From assembly GCA_963575745.1 (NCBI GenBank), contig CAUYUJ010015763.1:187501-251500 (forward strand): 64,000 nucleotides of DNA, written 5' to 3'. Position 1 is the stretch's first letter; the number at the start of each line of letters is the position of its first letter. This stretch comes from Prorocentrum cordatum (taxonomy: Eukaryota; Sar; Dinophyceae; Prorocentrales; Prorocentraceae). A program made the translations under genes and the position numbers. Below, piece by piece: positions 40,255 through 50,517 of this stretch. Below the pieces are notes generated by a model. It saw only the letters and a program-made list of their open reading frames with translations, did not search any database and was not told where the DNA came from.

Positions 40255-40385
40255 CGCGGGCTGCGAACAGGAATGGTGCTCTCGCCCGGAGACCTCATCA
40301 CAATTTAACAACGTCGGGAATGGTGCCCCCGCTGGGAGACCCCTCACAACGCGCCCCAATCGCCCGGGGACCCCCTCGCACTTAA
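40255..40385. repeat. Dispersed repeat family G, degenerate copies
   Basis: Two units share GGAATGGTGC, CTCGCCCGGAGACC or CCCGCTGGGAGACC, and CTCACAA. Confidence 0.5.
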
Positions 40386-40461
40386 CCTCCTTAGTGGGGG
40401 GGGGGGAGATAGGAGGCAGAGGGTGCTTGATGGTTGTTTTGGTGGCAAGGAAGCAACTGCC

Positions 40462-42423
40462 CTAGCGCAACACAATGGGCTCGTCTCTGCCATCAAGGTA
40501 CCAAGCATTTGCCTCGCACGCCTGGTGGGCGCCAACGGCCGCCAGTGCCCTCGACAACCTATATCTGGCACTCGAGGCGGCCCTGCCACCCATCACGCCC
40601 ATCAGCCTCGAAATCAGCGCGCACTGGTTTGCCCCCAAGGCACGCCCAACAACCATGCCGACGTATGGGCCAGAAAACACAATGTCGTTGGTGTAAAACT
40701 CCCTGCCGTCACGGCGCGCGCCCCTGGCGACGGGGGCAGCGGGGTAGTCTGGCAGGGGCCCTCGGGGGCCAAGGAGGCCGCTCGTGAAGTGCAGCCCGCC
40801 TCCGGCCAGCTGGTCACATTGCTTGGTCAACAACGAGCATGATACCGACCATTCCCATACTTCCGCGTTGGCGACCGCCTCCGCCACCTGTTTCACGCGT
40901 GTGCTCAGGCGTTCGACGACGAACATGTCTATGGCGCCTTCGTCTTTGACGAACTGCCCAGGCACGTGAAAACACATGTGGTGCTTTGGGGGCGCCAGCC
41001 TAGTGCCATAAGCCCTCTGATGAGCGTTGCAGTAGGGTGTCAGGGATCTCTGCAACTACGTCGAGACCTCGAGGATGTCGTGCTTATCGCATCGCTTTGC
41101 CTCCAAGCACAGGTCGAGAAACTCACGTGATGCCTCGAAAGAGATGCGCTTCAACGCGACGCGATCGTCATCCATAAAGTTCTTCCCGATGGTGCCGCAT
41201 CAAACAGCACAAGCCCAAATGCTCGCTCGCCTCGGCTATCACCATCCCCTTCTCCCCGTTGTGGTCCGAAAAGGCGCTGTGCAACTCTGACGTTTTCACG
41301 TTTCTACGCCTAGGGGCACCCCAGCCGCACTTTAATAATACCCTCCAATCCTGGAGCTCCATCCCAATAGACTTGCAGGCGACAGCGAACGCCGAACATC
41401 CCCTCGAGAAAGCACCGTGCGCCAACATATTGCGAACCCAGTCCGTGCGGATCGCAGCGGGGAAATCGATCACCTTGGCGAGGGGCTCACCGAACAGTAC
41501 ACTCCACGGGCCCGTTTTGAACCCACCCCCCTGCGCGAACTCCGTGAGCCCAGCTGTCGAAATCTCATGTCTAAACCACTCTGCCTGAATCCGCACCAAC
41601 GCATTCATGACGCCGACCAGCGCGTCCTGATCAGCAGGCTTGAACTTGGAGGAGTCGGTGCAAAATATGTTCACATGACCCGTGAGCAATGGGATATCTT
41701 TCTTCTATACATTCGAACATAGCAAACACGGCCGATGCGACGTAGCCCCGCCCCAGCCAAACGTCAACCTGAGACCGTCAAGGTCGGTCAAAACCACCGC
41801 GACGTTGGCGAAGGGCACGAACGTTCGCCCGCGTAGCTCCAGCGGGCAGCCAGCCCTCAAAAAAGAAAGATCATCTAGCAGAAGCAGCCGCAATCTGATC
41901 GTAAAACACCTGGGCCACCCCCCGACCACCTCGCGCAGCAAGTGGTTCCGACACAGCGCGACGGTCAGCCACGTCATCTCGTGGCACAGCGCCGAGGTGC
42001 CGAGCTCGAGGAAGTTGATTGTTACTGCCATTGTTTCCGCCTGCTCTTCGGCTTCTTCTTGTCGCCAGTTGTGAACTCGTCCAGGCATGTTACCATCCTC
42101 CATGGGTTGTCGGGGCCGCAAGGCGAGCGCCCTGCAGCGCTCGCATGCAGGTCCTGCAGCTCGGCAAAGCCGCCAATCATCTCGTGCACCAACAGCAATG
42201 GGTGCGTCATCTCCCACGTAAACGCACAGCCGTTCTCCAGCTCCAGCTCGAACGTTCGAGACACGTTGTCGAAGACTATGTTGTTGGCTGCACGCAGGGC
42301 GCCTCTACTGGCAACCCTGTGCTCCAGCTTCCCGAATATCTTCGCCAAGTCGACCGCTGTGGCAGAGCCAGCGTGCAACAATGACTGGACACGCCGTCGC
42401 TTCTCAAGTCGGGGCCCCTCCAT
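40462..42423 (-). pseudogene. Transposon-like protein, C-terminal conserved region, frameshifted
   Basis: Minus-strand pieces in order: RRVQSLLHAGSATAVDLAKI (42390s), VTINFLELGTSALCHEMTW (about 42030-41975), GATSHRPCLLCSNV (about 41740-41705), WFRHEISTAGLTEFAQGGGF, IDFPAAIRTDWVRNMLAHG, LGLCCLMRHH (about 41200), then LAPPKHHMCFHVPGQF and MFVVERLSTRVKQVAEAVAN (about 41000-40880). A C-x2-C plus a later P-K-H-H block followed by a basic helix resembles a family I associate with multicopy transposon-like genes in dinoflagellates, with some likeness to PKxH segments of DDE transposases. No DDE triad is assigned. A frame change lies near 41190, another near 42020, and a TAG near 41070. Confidence 0.5.
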
Positions 42424-42484
42424 GCGCCGCGCGAGTTACAAGGAACCAGCATAGCTAATGGATGATGACGGGGATGACGGCTCG

Positions 42485-42725
42485 ACGAGATCAGCTCGTC
42501 GTCGTCGTCGTCGTCGCTGTCGTCGTCGTCGACCCTTCTCCCCAATCGCCCCCTCCACCAATATGCTCGTGGGTGCTATCCAGCGGGTGACCGCGCGGAG
42601 CTATCCAGCGGGCGACCGCTTGGAGCTATCCAGCGGGTGGCCCTCGGTCACCTCGGGTGACCGCCCGGGCCGCTCGGGCGAGCTATCGGAGCTATCCAGC
42701 GGGTGACCGCTCGGAGCTATCGCGC
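42485..42725. repeat. (GTC)n tract followed by a GAGCTATCCAGCGGGTGACC minisatellite
   Basis: GTC triplets at about 42496-42532, then four to five units of about 30 bp built on GAGCTATCCAGCGGGTGACC at 42575-42720. Confidence 0.85.
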
Positions 42726-43044
42726 CCCGCGATGCGCGACGCGCGGCTATCTTGACGCCCTCGCGTCGCCCCCTGGAGAAGGGCGCATCTCCAGCCCAGG
42801 CCGCGACGCGTGAAGCGCGATTATCTTCGCGCCCCTGGGGTGACCTCGGTTGCCGCTCAAGGGGGGGGTCCGACGTGCTCGTTGTCTTCCTTCCCGCTGG
42901 GTATGTCCGTGCCCCCGAACGCGTGCTGTCCAGCTGCGCACCACGCGCAGTCGGTCAACGAGCGCTCGCGGCACCTCTTGCAAGCGCCGCCAATCTCGCG
43001 CGGGCACCTGGGATGCGCGAGGCATCATGCAGTGCGCAGACCAC

Positions 43045-44094
43045 TCAACCAATCCTGCGCGCGTGGCTCACCATCTGCTTCGCGTTCTCGACCTTCCCCT
43101 TGAGGTCGGCCAAGGGGAGCGCGCACTCCTTCGCGCCCTTCACGTGGCGGATCGCGTGGCCAAGCCAGACGTCGCGCACATTCTTGCAGTCACTCGCGAT
43201 CTCGGTCACCTGCGTCGTCGCTGCCTTAATGGGCCTCCCGGCGTTATCTGGCAGCTCATCGAGCATCTCATCATCGCACAAGGCGGTCAGGCTGCGCTTC
43301 GCGTCGTCGGCCTTGTCACCCACCGCCTCGGCGAACTTGGCGTTCGTTGCGTGAAACGTCTTCGTCGCGGCCTCCTCCGCCTTCCTCTCCTTCTCCTTAT
43401 CCTGCTCCTTCTCCTTCTTGCGCCTCTTCTGCTTGGCCTTCTCCTTGTCCTTCTTGGCGCGCTTCTTCTGTTTCTTCTGCTTGTCAGACTTACTCGAGGA
43501 CGAGCTGCCGGACGAATCAGAACCGCACTGGCTATCCTTATCGCCGCTCTCAGTCGCCCTCCTCTTGCGAGACGGGCCCGCGCCCGATGTCCCCCCCTCT
43601 CTGGCCTTGCCCTCGGCGCCCCTGGTGCCCGCGGAGTAGATGGGCGCCCCGTAAGTAGCCCCCAACACGCGGTGCTCGCGAACGTCCCAAAGGTAGCTCT
43701 TGTCCCCGGTGTCCTCGGCGTTGTAGCCGTTGGCCGCCCGGGCGACGAGGCGGGGGACCCCCCCCCCTCCTCGGCGCGCCAGTCCTCGTGGTGTTCACAC
43801 CCCCTGAGGTAATGGATGCACTTCTCCTCGATGTCCTTGGCGCTCGCGCCGTCGCGAATGGATGGGGCTTCGCCCCATCGCCCCAGGCCCAGAACGCCTC
43901 CGCGGGCCAGCGCCTGAACGCCCGCGACAACTGAGCGATGTGAACGCCGCACCTGCCGCCGCGGCACTTGCTCTGCCCCTTTAGAGCGGAGCCGGACATC
44001 GGCCATCTCGACATCCGACCCGCAGTCGCCGCACTTAATGCGGAAGTCCTGCATGTAAGTCGCCCTCGCGATCAGGGCCCGCGCCTGCGACGAC

Positions 44095-44133
<39 letters not shown>

Positions 44134-44780
44134 TGAGGACGAGGACGATGGCGACGAAGACGACGACGAGGGCCTGCCTGCGACGGCTTCGGCACCGCCC
44201 GCAGCGCGCACTTGACTGGCCGAGGGGCCACTGGGGCTGGCGGTGGAGGCATGGCCGCGTCGTCAGCGGCGGGCGGCTCGGCCTGCGGCTCGGGCGCGCC
44301 GTCTGTGCCCGTGGGCACGAGACGTCTCAGCCGCCGAAGGCGGCTTCTCGCGGCCTTCGGCGGCGGCGGCTCCGCGGCGGCGGCGGCACTGCTGGCCGTT
44401 GACGGCGCTGGCGGCGCCGCCGCGGGCGGGGCAACCAGCGGCGGCGCTGCCGCCGACGCGGCCGCCGACGGGGCCGCCGAGGGCGTCGGCTGCGCGGTCA
44501 GCGCACGCCCTGGGGGCGCCGTTGCCTTCGGGCTTGGCACCTCGGTCGGCGTGGCAGGCTGGCTGAAGTATACGCTTGGCGTAGCTGGCTGGCGTATCAG
44601 GCTGGGTGGCGTAGCAAACGACGTCTTCGGGGCGGTCGTGGCTGGGGTCGTCGGCGCCGATGGCGTGGCTGAGGTCGCGTCACTGAAAGGCTCCGCCCGC
44701 GTGGCTTCGAGAGCCCTGCCGATCGGCGAGTCGAGCACGGTCGCGGTGCCTGCAGGCATGCTGCTCGGAGGTGGCGGCAT
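43045..44780 (-). pseudogene. Middle part of transposon-like protein: zinc cluster, Arg-rich and Lys/Glu coiled-coil regions
   Basis: From 44780 one minus frame runs through an Ala/Pro/Thr-rich linker and an Arg-rich tract (from a GAC-type microsatellite at 44093-44165) to FRIKCGDCGSDVEMADVRL (about 44045-43990). A second frame has SKCRGGRCGVHIAQLSRAFR. Together these look like one C-x2-C ... C-x4-C zinc domain broken by a frame change near 43985. A third frame, 43668 to 43045, carries KKQKKRAKKDKEKAKQKRRK and KEQDKEKERKAEEAATKTF, then a folded-looking helical part (CDDEMLDELPDNAGRPIKAA). At least three frame changes. Same strand and order as the RING part upstream and the conserved part downstream. 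Confidence 0.5.
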
Positions 44781-45333
44781 CTTGAGCGGCGGGCTCCGGG
44801 TTCAGCAGAGCCTCCAGGCGCAGAGCAAGCATCTGCGGCGTAATCTTGCACTTCGGGCACCTCGCGTAGTTGATGTCGGTCCTGCCCAGCTCTAGCACCC
44901 TGTCGATGCAGACTTTGTGGAAGCGGTGCATGCACGTGGGCGAAGGTAGCCGGTCTGCGGGCACACCGTCGTCCTCGTTTGGGTCATCGGCCAGATCCTG
45001 CAAGCAGATCGGGCAGGCGGACTCGCTGGTAGTGTCCACGGCCCTCGGTGTCGCCTCGCTGCCGCCGACGGTCGTCGGGCCCGGGCCATGGGGATGGGCG
45101 CCCATCGGCTGGTCCTCTGGCTGGCCCTCTGGCTGGTCCTCCGGCTGGTCCTCTGGCTGGTCCTCTGGCGGCTCCTCTGGCGGGTCCTCGGGCTGCGCCA
45201 TCGGCTGGTCATCTGGCTCGGGGTCGGAGGGCGCGCCGCCGACGATCGTGCCGCAACCGCCCAGACGGAGAGCATCCGCGCTCACGGTGCTGCCCGCGTC
45301 GCTGGCGTCGCCGCCCACGCGGCCACGCGGCAT
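44680..45333 (-). pseudogene. RING-H2 finger protein, N-terminal part of the transposon-like gene
   Basis: ATG at 45333-45331. After a Gly/Asp-rich start come tandem PEDQPEDQ-type repeats (about 45215-45110), then a RING-H2 finger: CPICLQDL, CMHRFHKVC and CPKCK (about 45020-44855), giving C-x2-C, C-x-H-x2-H-x2-C and C-x2-C. Such fingers usually mediate ubiquitin transfer or protein contact. The frame ends at 44680, overlapping the frame that starts at 44780, so the downstream protein probably continues after a frame change near 44750. Together with 43045-44780 and 40462-42423 it appears to be one roughly 4.9-kb gene in decay. Confidence 0.6.
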
Positions 45334-45439
45334 TGCAGGTCTCGTAAGTTGGCGAGCCCCAAAACGATAGCGGGTGGGCCGCTAAGCGATTATCGCTTGG
45401 ACCCAAATGAGCACGGAGGCGATGGGCGATTGTGTCACT

Positions 45440-45790
45440 AAGGGGTGCGTGAACTTTGGCGGGTCGTTATCAGCCTGTTATCAGGACGCATGCGGGTCGT
45501 TATCAGGATCATACTGCCATGGTATCAAGGTCATGCTAATATGTTATCCGGACCCTAATAGCATGTTATCAGGACCCTGGTAACATATTATCAGGCATGA
45601 TCATGTTATCAGGACAACGGTCTGCTATCACGATATACCGAGCGGGAGCGTTATCGGGCATCCTGGTAGCATGTTACCAGGCATGCTTTCAAGATCCTGA
45701 TACCATGCCATGCTAACATCCTGATGCCATTATGATATCATCCTGGTAACACCATGAGAACACTCTAACACCATCCCGATAACACCTTGC
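45440..45790. repeat. Degenerate minisatellite (GTTATCAGGACCCTG / GCATG words)
   Basis: TATCAGGA, CCTGGTAACAT and TAGCATGTTA words recur every 20-25 bp. Confidence 0.75.
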
Positions 45791-46608
45791 TAGCCCTCTG
45801 GAACTGCGGAGGGGGGCGCGCTGGGGACCCGACGGGCCCACGTCGAGGCTCGAACCTCGAGCCTGGAGGCTCGAAGTTGGGGGCTGTCTGGCCCTCGGGG
45901 GGGCCTCCTCGCCGCCGCGGCTGGACGCGGCTCTGCAGACTGGGCGCGCCTGGGGACCTCCTCAATCCTCCGCCAGGCTAAGCCCCCGAAGAGGCCCAGA
46001 GACTCATGATACACGGGAGGCCCACGGGGGAATGGCGAGGGCTCGGGGGCCTCGCGTCGGGGGCGCGAAAGGATGGGGAGGGGTGGCAGGAGGGCGAGGA
46101 GGACTGGCAGGTCATCTGACGGGAAGGGGGGGAGGCAGGCAGGGGGGAAGACGAGGAGGGGCCCAAGCCGAGGGCAGACCGCAGCGATGGCGCCGCTCGC
46201 GAGGAGGGGCGGGCGGGGCGGGGCGGAGCGGTGGAAGGGGGGAGGGGGGGGGGGGGGTCCTGCCGCGGGGCGCGCCCCCGCGCCCCCGCAGCTGAGCGAC
46301 GCGCGGCCTCGGCAACGCACGGCGCTGGAAACGCACATTCCATCCCATCCATCGCCGCGGGCGCGGCCATATACAATGCTTTGCAAAGGCATGCCATGCT
46401 GCGCCGCCCAACGCCATGCAAGCTGCAAGGCCGCGTGATGTAATGATCGGCATCGCTATGACATGCTAGCAACTAGGCGACGCTCTGCTATCATCGGCCA
46501 CGCTATGCTATGCGACGCTATGCGGCGCGATAGCCCCGCACTTCCTCATCCCCACGACCTCCTGATCAACCGAAGGGCCGCCGCAGCGGCAGGCTGAACT
46601 GCGACGCC
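45791..46608. other. No gene recognised
   Basis: GC-rich with G-runs near 46240-46258. CTATGC words at 46450-46530 resemble the pentamer repeats at 24.5 kb. Confidence 0.4.
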
Positions 46609-48398
46609 TCACTTCGCTGCGCAGGCCGCGGCAGCGTCCTTGTAGGCCTGCCCGGCGACGGTGGTGATCATCTCCTTGGGCGCCGCTGCCAGCGTAGCCC
46701 TCCTCTTGGTAATGTCGTAGGCCTTGCTGGCGAAGCGCGCCCGAGTCGTCTTCTTTGCGCGTGCCTTCGTGATGGTCACCAAGTCGCTCCAGCCGATCTT
46801 CCTGTATTTGAAGTTCTTGAAGTCCGCGCCGTTGGCCAGGGGCGGCGCCGCGCCCTTGCCCCCAGACGCCGCCGTCGTCTTGGGGTTCTTCTCGGTGGAC
46901 TTTACCCTCGGGGCCTTCGGCTTCCCGGCGGGCGCGCCCGCGACCGCCTCGCCCCCCGCGGGCGGGTGAGCGGGCCGATGCGCTCGGCCCTTATTCTTCT
47001 TCTTCTTCTTATTATTATTATTATTCTTCTTCCTCTTCATGGGCGCCGCGGCGGCGCCCGCTCCATCCTCCACATCGGCGATAGGCTGCGCCTCCTCCTC
47101 GCCGCCTTCATCCCCGCCATTGCGCGCGCAGCCGCGCCCGCGGCCGCGCCCGCGGCCAGCGTTCTTCTCGCGCCTCTTGTGCTCCACCATGTCCATGCGC
47201 TCCTGCGCGCGGTCCTTCGACCTCCTCTTCTTCTTCTTGCCCGAGGTGTCGGGCGGCCCTGCTCGGTCCTGCGGCGGCGCGCCAGGGGCAATCAGCACTG
47301 TCTCGCCCCCGTCGCGGCTGTCCGCCGCGGGCGGCTGGTGGGCCGCAAGCGGCGCGCCCTCCACTGGGGGGAGCGCGCCCACGAGCCGGCCTCCCACGAC
47401 GGCGGCTTGCTCGACCGACCCCCTCCGCTGGCAACTCGACCACCGCGCGGTGCGAGCTTGGCCGAAAGCCCCCGCGCCTGGGCTCAGCAGCTCGAGGTTA
47501 TCGAGCACGTCGTCGCCGTCGCGTGACCGCTGGGCGCCGCCGCCCATGAAATGCAGCATCATGCCCTGCATGACATGCCGCTGCCTGCCCTGCTGGTCCA
47601 TGATCTGGCGGTCGATGTCCTGATTGCCACCAGCGGCGCGCACAGGCCGAGCAGGCGCGGCGGCGCGCTCTCCGCGGGCGGCGCCGCCCCCCCCGCACTT
47701 GCACGCGTCGTCCAAGCCACGCAGCTTCGCGGTATCAAGCGGGCAGCGCCTGGGCCCGCCCCCTGGCCGCGTCGCGAAGGCCTTCGAGTACATGGATGGG
47801 CGAAGCGCCGCCATCTGCTCAGGCAAACTGGGTAGCTCCACGATGCGCTCCATTGGTTTCGGCGACTTGTCCGCGCCCCTGCGGTGCTCGCTCATGAAAT
47901 GCGCATGCGCGGGCGTCTTCTTGAAGTAGGTGAACTTCTCGACGTCCTTCTCCGCCCATCCAGAGCGGATTGCCCAACTTGGCCGTGTACTCGCAGACGT
48001 TCGCACCGCCGAGCCTGATGAGACGGTTGATGATGATCATCTTCGCGGTTTCCGAGGACGCATCGGGATCGAGCATCTTGTCCCAGTTGTCCTCAGTGAA
48101 GAACCCGATGAAGCTCAAGCGCTGCTGCTGCTTCTCTCGGCGGCCCCCCGACGCGGCGTTCCGTGAGCCCGCGGGGGATCGCGAGCCCGCGATCGTCAAA
48201 CCACTGCGCGCCCCCCGCGATCTCCGACAGGGCGGCGCGGCCATGGGCGCCCAACTGGGCGCCTGCCCCCCGCGCCATCGCCAAAATGGCGTCGGACTGG
48301 GCCCGTGATATGTGGATGTGGCGCGGCGCGCCTGCACGCTGGTCCAGCAGCGCCCGAACCGCCCCCAGCCGAACGCGGAATGGGCCCACCCCTGGCAT
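46609..48398 (-). pseudogene. Basic Lys-rich protein of unknown function, two frame changes
   Basis: ATG at 48398. The first frame gives HIHISRAQSDAILAMARGAG and WFDDRGLAIPRG (48310-48170). The second gives FIGFFTEDNWDKMLDPDASS and MIIINRLIRLGGANVCEYTA (48110-47990). The third runs from AEKDVEKFTYFKKTPAHAHF (about 47955) to the stop at 46609, through GKKKKRRSKDRAQERMDMVE and a KKNNNNNKKKKKN tract encoded by TTC/TTA triplets at 47000-47035, ending AGQAYKDAAAACAAK. The FFTE...W....LD block followed by a helix is a pattern I associate with dinoflagellate multicopy proteins, but no function is known to me. Basic tracts suggest nucleic-acid binding (inference). Confidence 0.55.
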
Positions 48399-48477
48399 GG
48401 TCCTGAGCGACGCCGAGCGGATTTCCCGCTAAGCGAAAACTCGCTGCACAGCTGCGGCGAGGGGGGGGGGGGGGGGC

Positions 48478-48782
48478 AAAGTCTGAGGATGTCTCAAACG
48501 AGAATGCGAGTCGAACAAGAAGCGCCCCCCTTCTACTAAGGTCTGAGGACGCCTCAAGCGGAAACTCGATTTGAACGAGAAACGCCCGCCATCTTCTAAA
48601 GTCCGAAGATGCCTCGAGCGAGAGATCGATTCGAACGAGATACGCCCTCCACCTTCCAAGGTCTGAGGACGTCTCAAAAGGGAACTCGATTCGAACAGGA
48701 GACGCCCTCCATCAACACAAGTCTGAGGATGTCTCAAGCGAGAACTCTGTTCGAACAAGAAACGCCCTCCATCTACTCAAAT
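48478..48782. repeat. 60-bp tandem repeat, five copies
   Basis: GTCTGAGGA or GTCCGAAGA at 48480, 48540, 48600, 48660 and 48721. Each unit ends near CGCCCTCCAT. A minus frame stays open with 20-residue repeats (ARRPQTLEGGGR-like). Confidence 0.9.
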
Positions 48783-48859
48783 GGTCCGGGTGTGAGCGGG
48801 CCTGGGTGAGAACGAGTCTCAACGCGAGTGAGGGGTCTCGAGCGTCGTCGAATGTGCGG

Positions 48860-48945
48860 ATGCGCCGTCGTCGTCGCCGTCGTCGTCGTCGTCGTCGCAG
48901 TCGTCGTCGTCGTCGCCGCCGTCGCCGCCGCCGCCGTCAGTCTGG
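48860..48945. repeat. (GTC)n/(GCC)n microsatellite
   Basis: GTC and GCC triplets. Confidence 0.9.
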
Positions 48946-49149
48946 ACTACAGCGCGCAAAAAACGAAGGCCCCACGAGGGCCGACGAGGGCCCGACCGAC
49001 GAACGAGCGAGGGCCAAGGGACGCACGGCGGAAGGACCACGACCGAACCGAGGGACCGAATGCCGACAACTCGGCGGGGGCACCGCTGTTCTCTCGGAAA
49101 GGACGCGGGCCGAAGTCGCCCCGCTCGAACGTTGAGGCCGCTCAGATCG

Positions 49150-49235
49150 GCGTAGTCAAGCAGCGGGGCGGCCGCTAAGCTGAGAGGCGCAATCAAACAG
49201 CGGGATGGCCGCTAAGCTGAGAGGCGTCCGAGGCA
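49150..49235. repeat. Two-copy repeat GCCGCTAAGCTGAGAGGCG
   Basis: The word occurs at about 49172 and 49211, each preceded by AGCGGG. Confidence 0.8.
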
Positions 49236-49238
49236 GGC

Positions 49239-49998
49239 TCACTTGAGCTCGGACTGGGAGACCTCCGGCTGCGGGCGGACGTCGGCGAGGGGGCCGCCCG
49301 CCTGCGTGGCCCTCGTCTTCGCAGTCTTCGTCGGGTCGGTGGGGCTCTCGTCCTCCGTGGCGCTGCTGTAGCTTCTTGGCGCGATGCTCCCGCTGCCTGG
49401 CTGGCTGCCCGACCCTCAGGCCATGGGGCCCGCTGCCGCGGCTGCGGCGCGGGCCGCCTGCCACTCCGCACTGCCCCCGTGCAGGTCACCGTCGTCGCTC
49501 GCCTTCCTTGCGTCGTAGCGCTCCGTGACCTCCTGCCCCCACGCCTCGTAGCGCCCCACATTCCTTCTTGCGCCTGAGCTGCTTTGCCGCCCGATCCATC
49601 AACTTCGCGAACCCCTGAGCGACGTTGCCCCTCGTGCGGGCGGTCTTGCGGGTCTCCGACACCAGGGCGCGCTGGTTCATGTTGACCTTCTTGGCCTGCT
49701 TGTTGGCCTTCTTGCGTTGCTCGTCCGGCTTGATGAGCTTGGCCGCGCGCGCCGCCGCGCTCGCTCTGGCCTCGGGCGGCGTCGCCGCCCGCGGTGGCCT
49801 GGCGGGCGATGGGGGCCCGAGGATGGAGCATGGGGACCCCGAGGTCGCACTTGAAAGGCTCGAGCCGCGGTGGCCCATGGAGGAGGGGGGGGGCGGGGGG
49901 GGGGGGCGACGCTTCGGGGTCTGAACTGTTGCAACAGCTCGTCGGATGAGGGGCGGCTGGTTTTCAGCATGGGGCTCTCGAATTGGCGCGGCTGACAT
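49239..49998 (-). pseudogene. Coiled-coil protein of unknown function, frameshifted
   Basis: From 49998 a minus frame passes through a Pro/Ser-rich stretch and EARASAAARAAKLIKPDEQR, KKANKQAKKVNMNQRALVSE and RGNVAQGFAKLMDRAAKQLR (49760-49575), a basic helical region. At about 49570 the likely continuation is another frame, VGRYEAWGQEVTERYDARKA, ending at a TGA after AAAAAGPMA (about 49425). The same frame goes on to QPEVSQSELK and TGA near 49240. It lies in line with the decayed genes at 40.4-48.4 kb and could be a further member of that cluster. No known family. Confidence 0.42.
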
Positions 49999-50220
49999 TC
50001 GTCTTAGACGTTTGCAGCAGTTACACGCATGATGTCTGGATGTCTGGAAGGCTGGAGGTCAGATGATTTTCACAATGGGGCTCTCGCCTCGGCACCGCGG
50101 GCATTCGTCATAAAAGTGTGCAGCTATTGCGCACATGGAGGATGGCCGTTTTTAAAATTGGGGCCCTCGCCTGGGCGCCGCGGGCATTCGTCTTGAACGA
50201 TTGCAACCACCCGCCACCCG
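49955..50220. repeat. Three tandem units with GGGGCTCTCGCCT core
   Basis: Units near 49959, 50058 and 50151 share TTTTCA.AATGGGGCTCTCG and GGGCATTCGTC. The core word resembles family G at 30-36 kb. Confidence 0.7.
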
Positions 50221-50517
50221 AGATGCACAATGCCAATCAATGAATCAGCGGTGGCGGAATTGCGCGGAAGCGCCACTGGATGCAACAGCAGAGGCAGCCG
50301 CTAAGAAAAGAGCTCCCGAAATTGGGTCCTCGCTCGGCATGCGCAGCGGCGGCGCATGGTTGGGCCCTTCGCCAAAGCGTTTCTTTTTCATGGCCGATGC
50401 GCGCCTGGGCACGCATAATCCATGACTCGAAGCATTGGGCGCGGCCTGCCGGCAGCAGCGCGCGAACGCGATGATACATCGCGATCCTGCTGGGAAGCGC
50501 CGCAAGGAGCCGGGCAA

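Noticed and set aside
44400-44500. GACGGGGCCGCCGAGGGCGTC as another hairpin family copy
   Set aside because: It lacks the CCCC half of the core and lies in a GCC-rich coding tract where short inverted words are expected.
45790-46472. Overlapping frames on both strands, up to 212 codons
   Set aside because: Frames contradict one another and have only Ala/Arg/Pro-rich composition.
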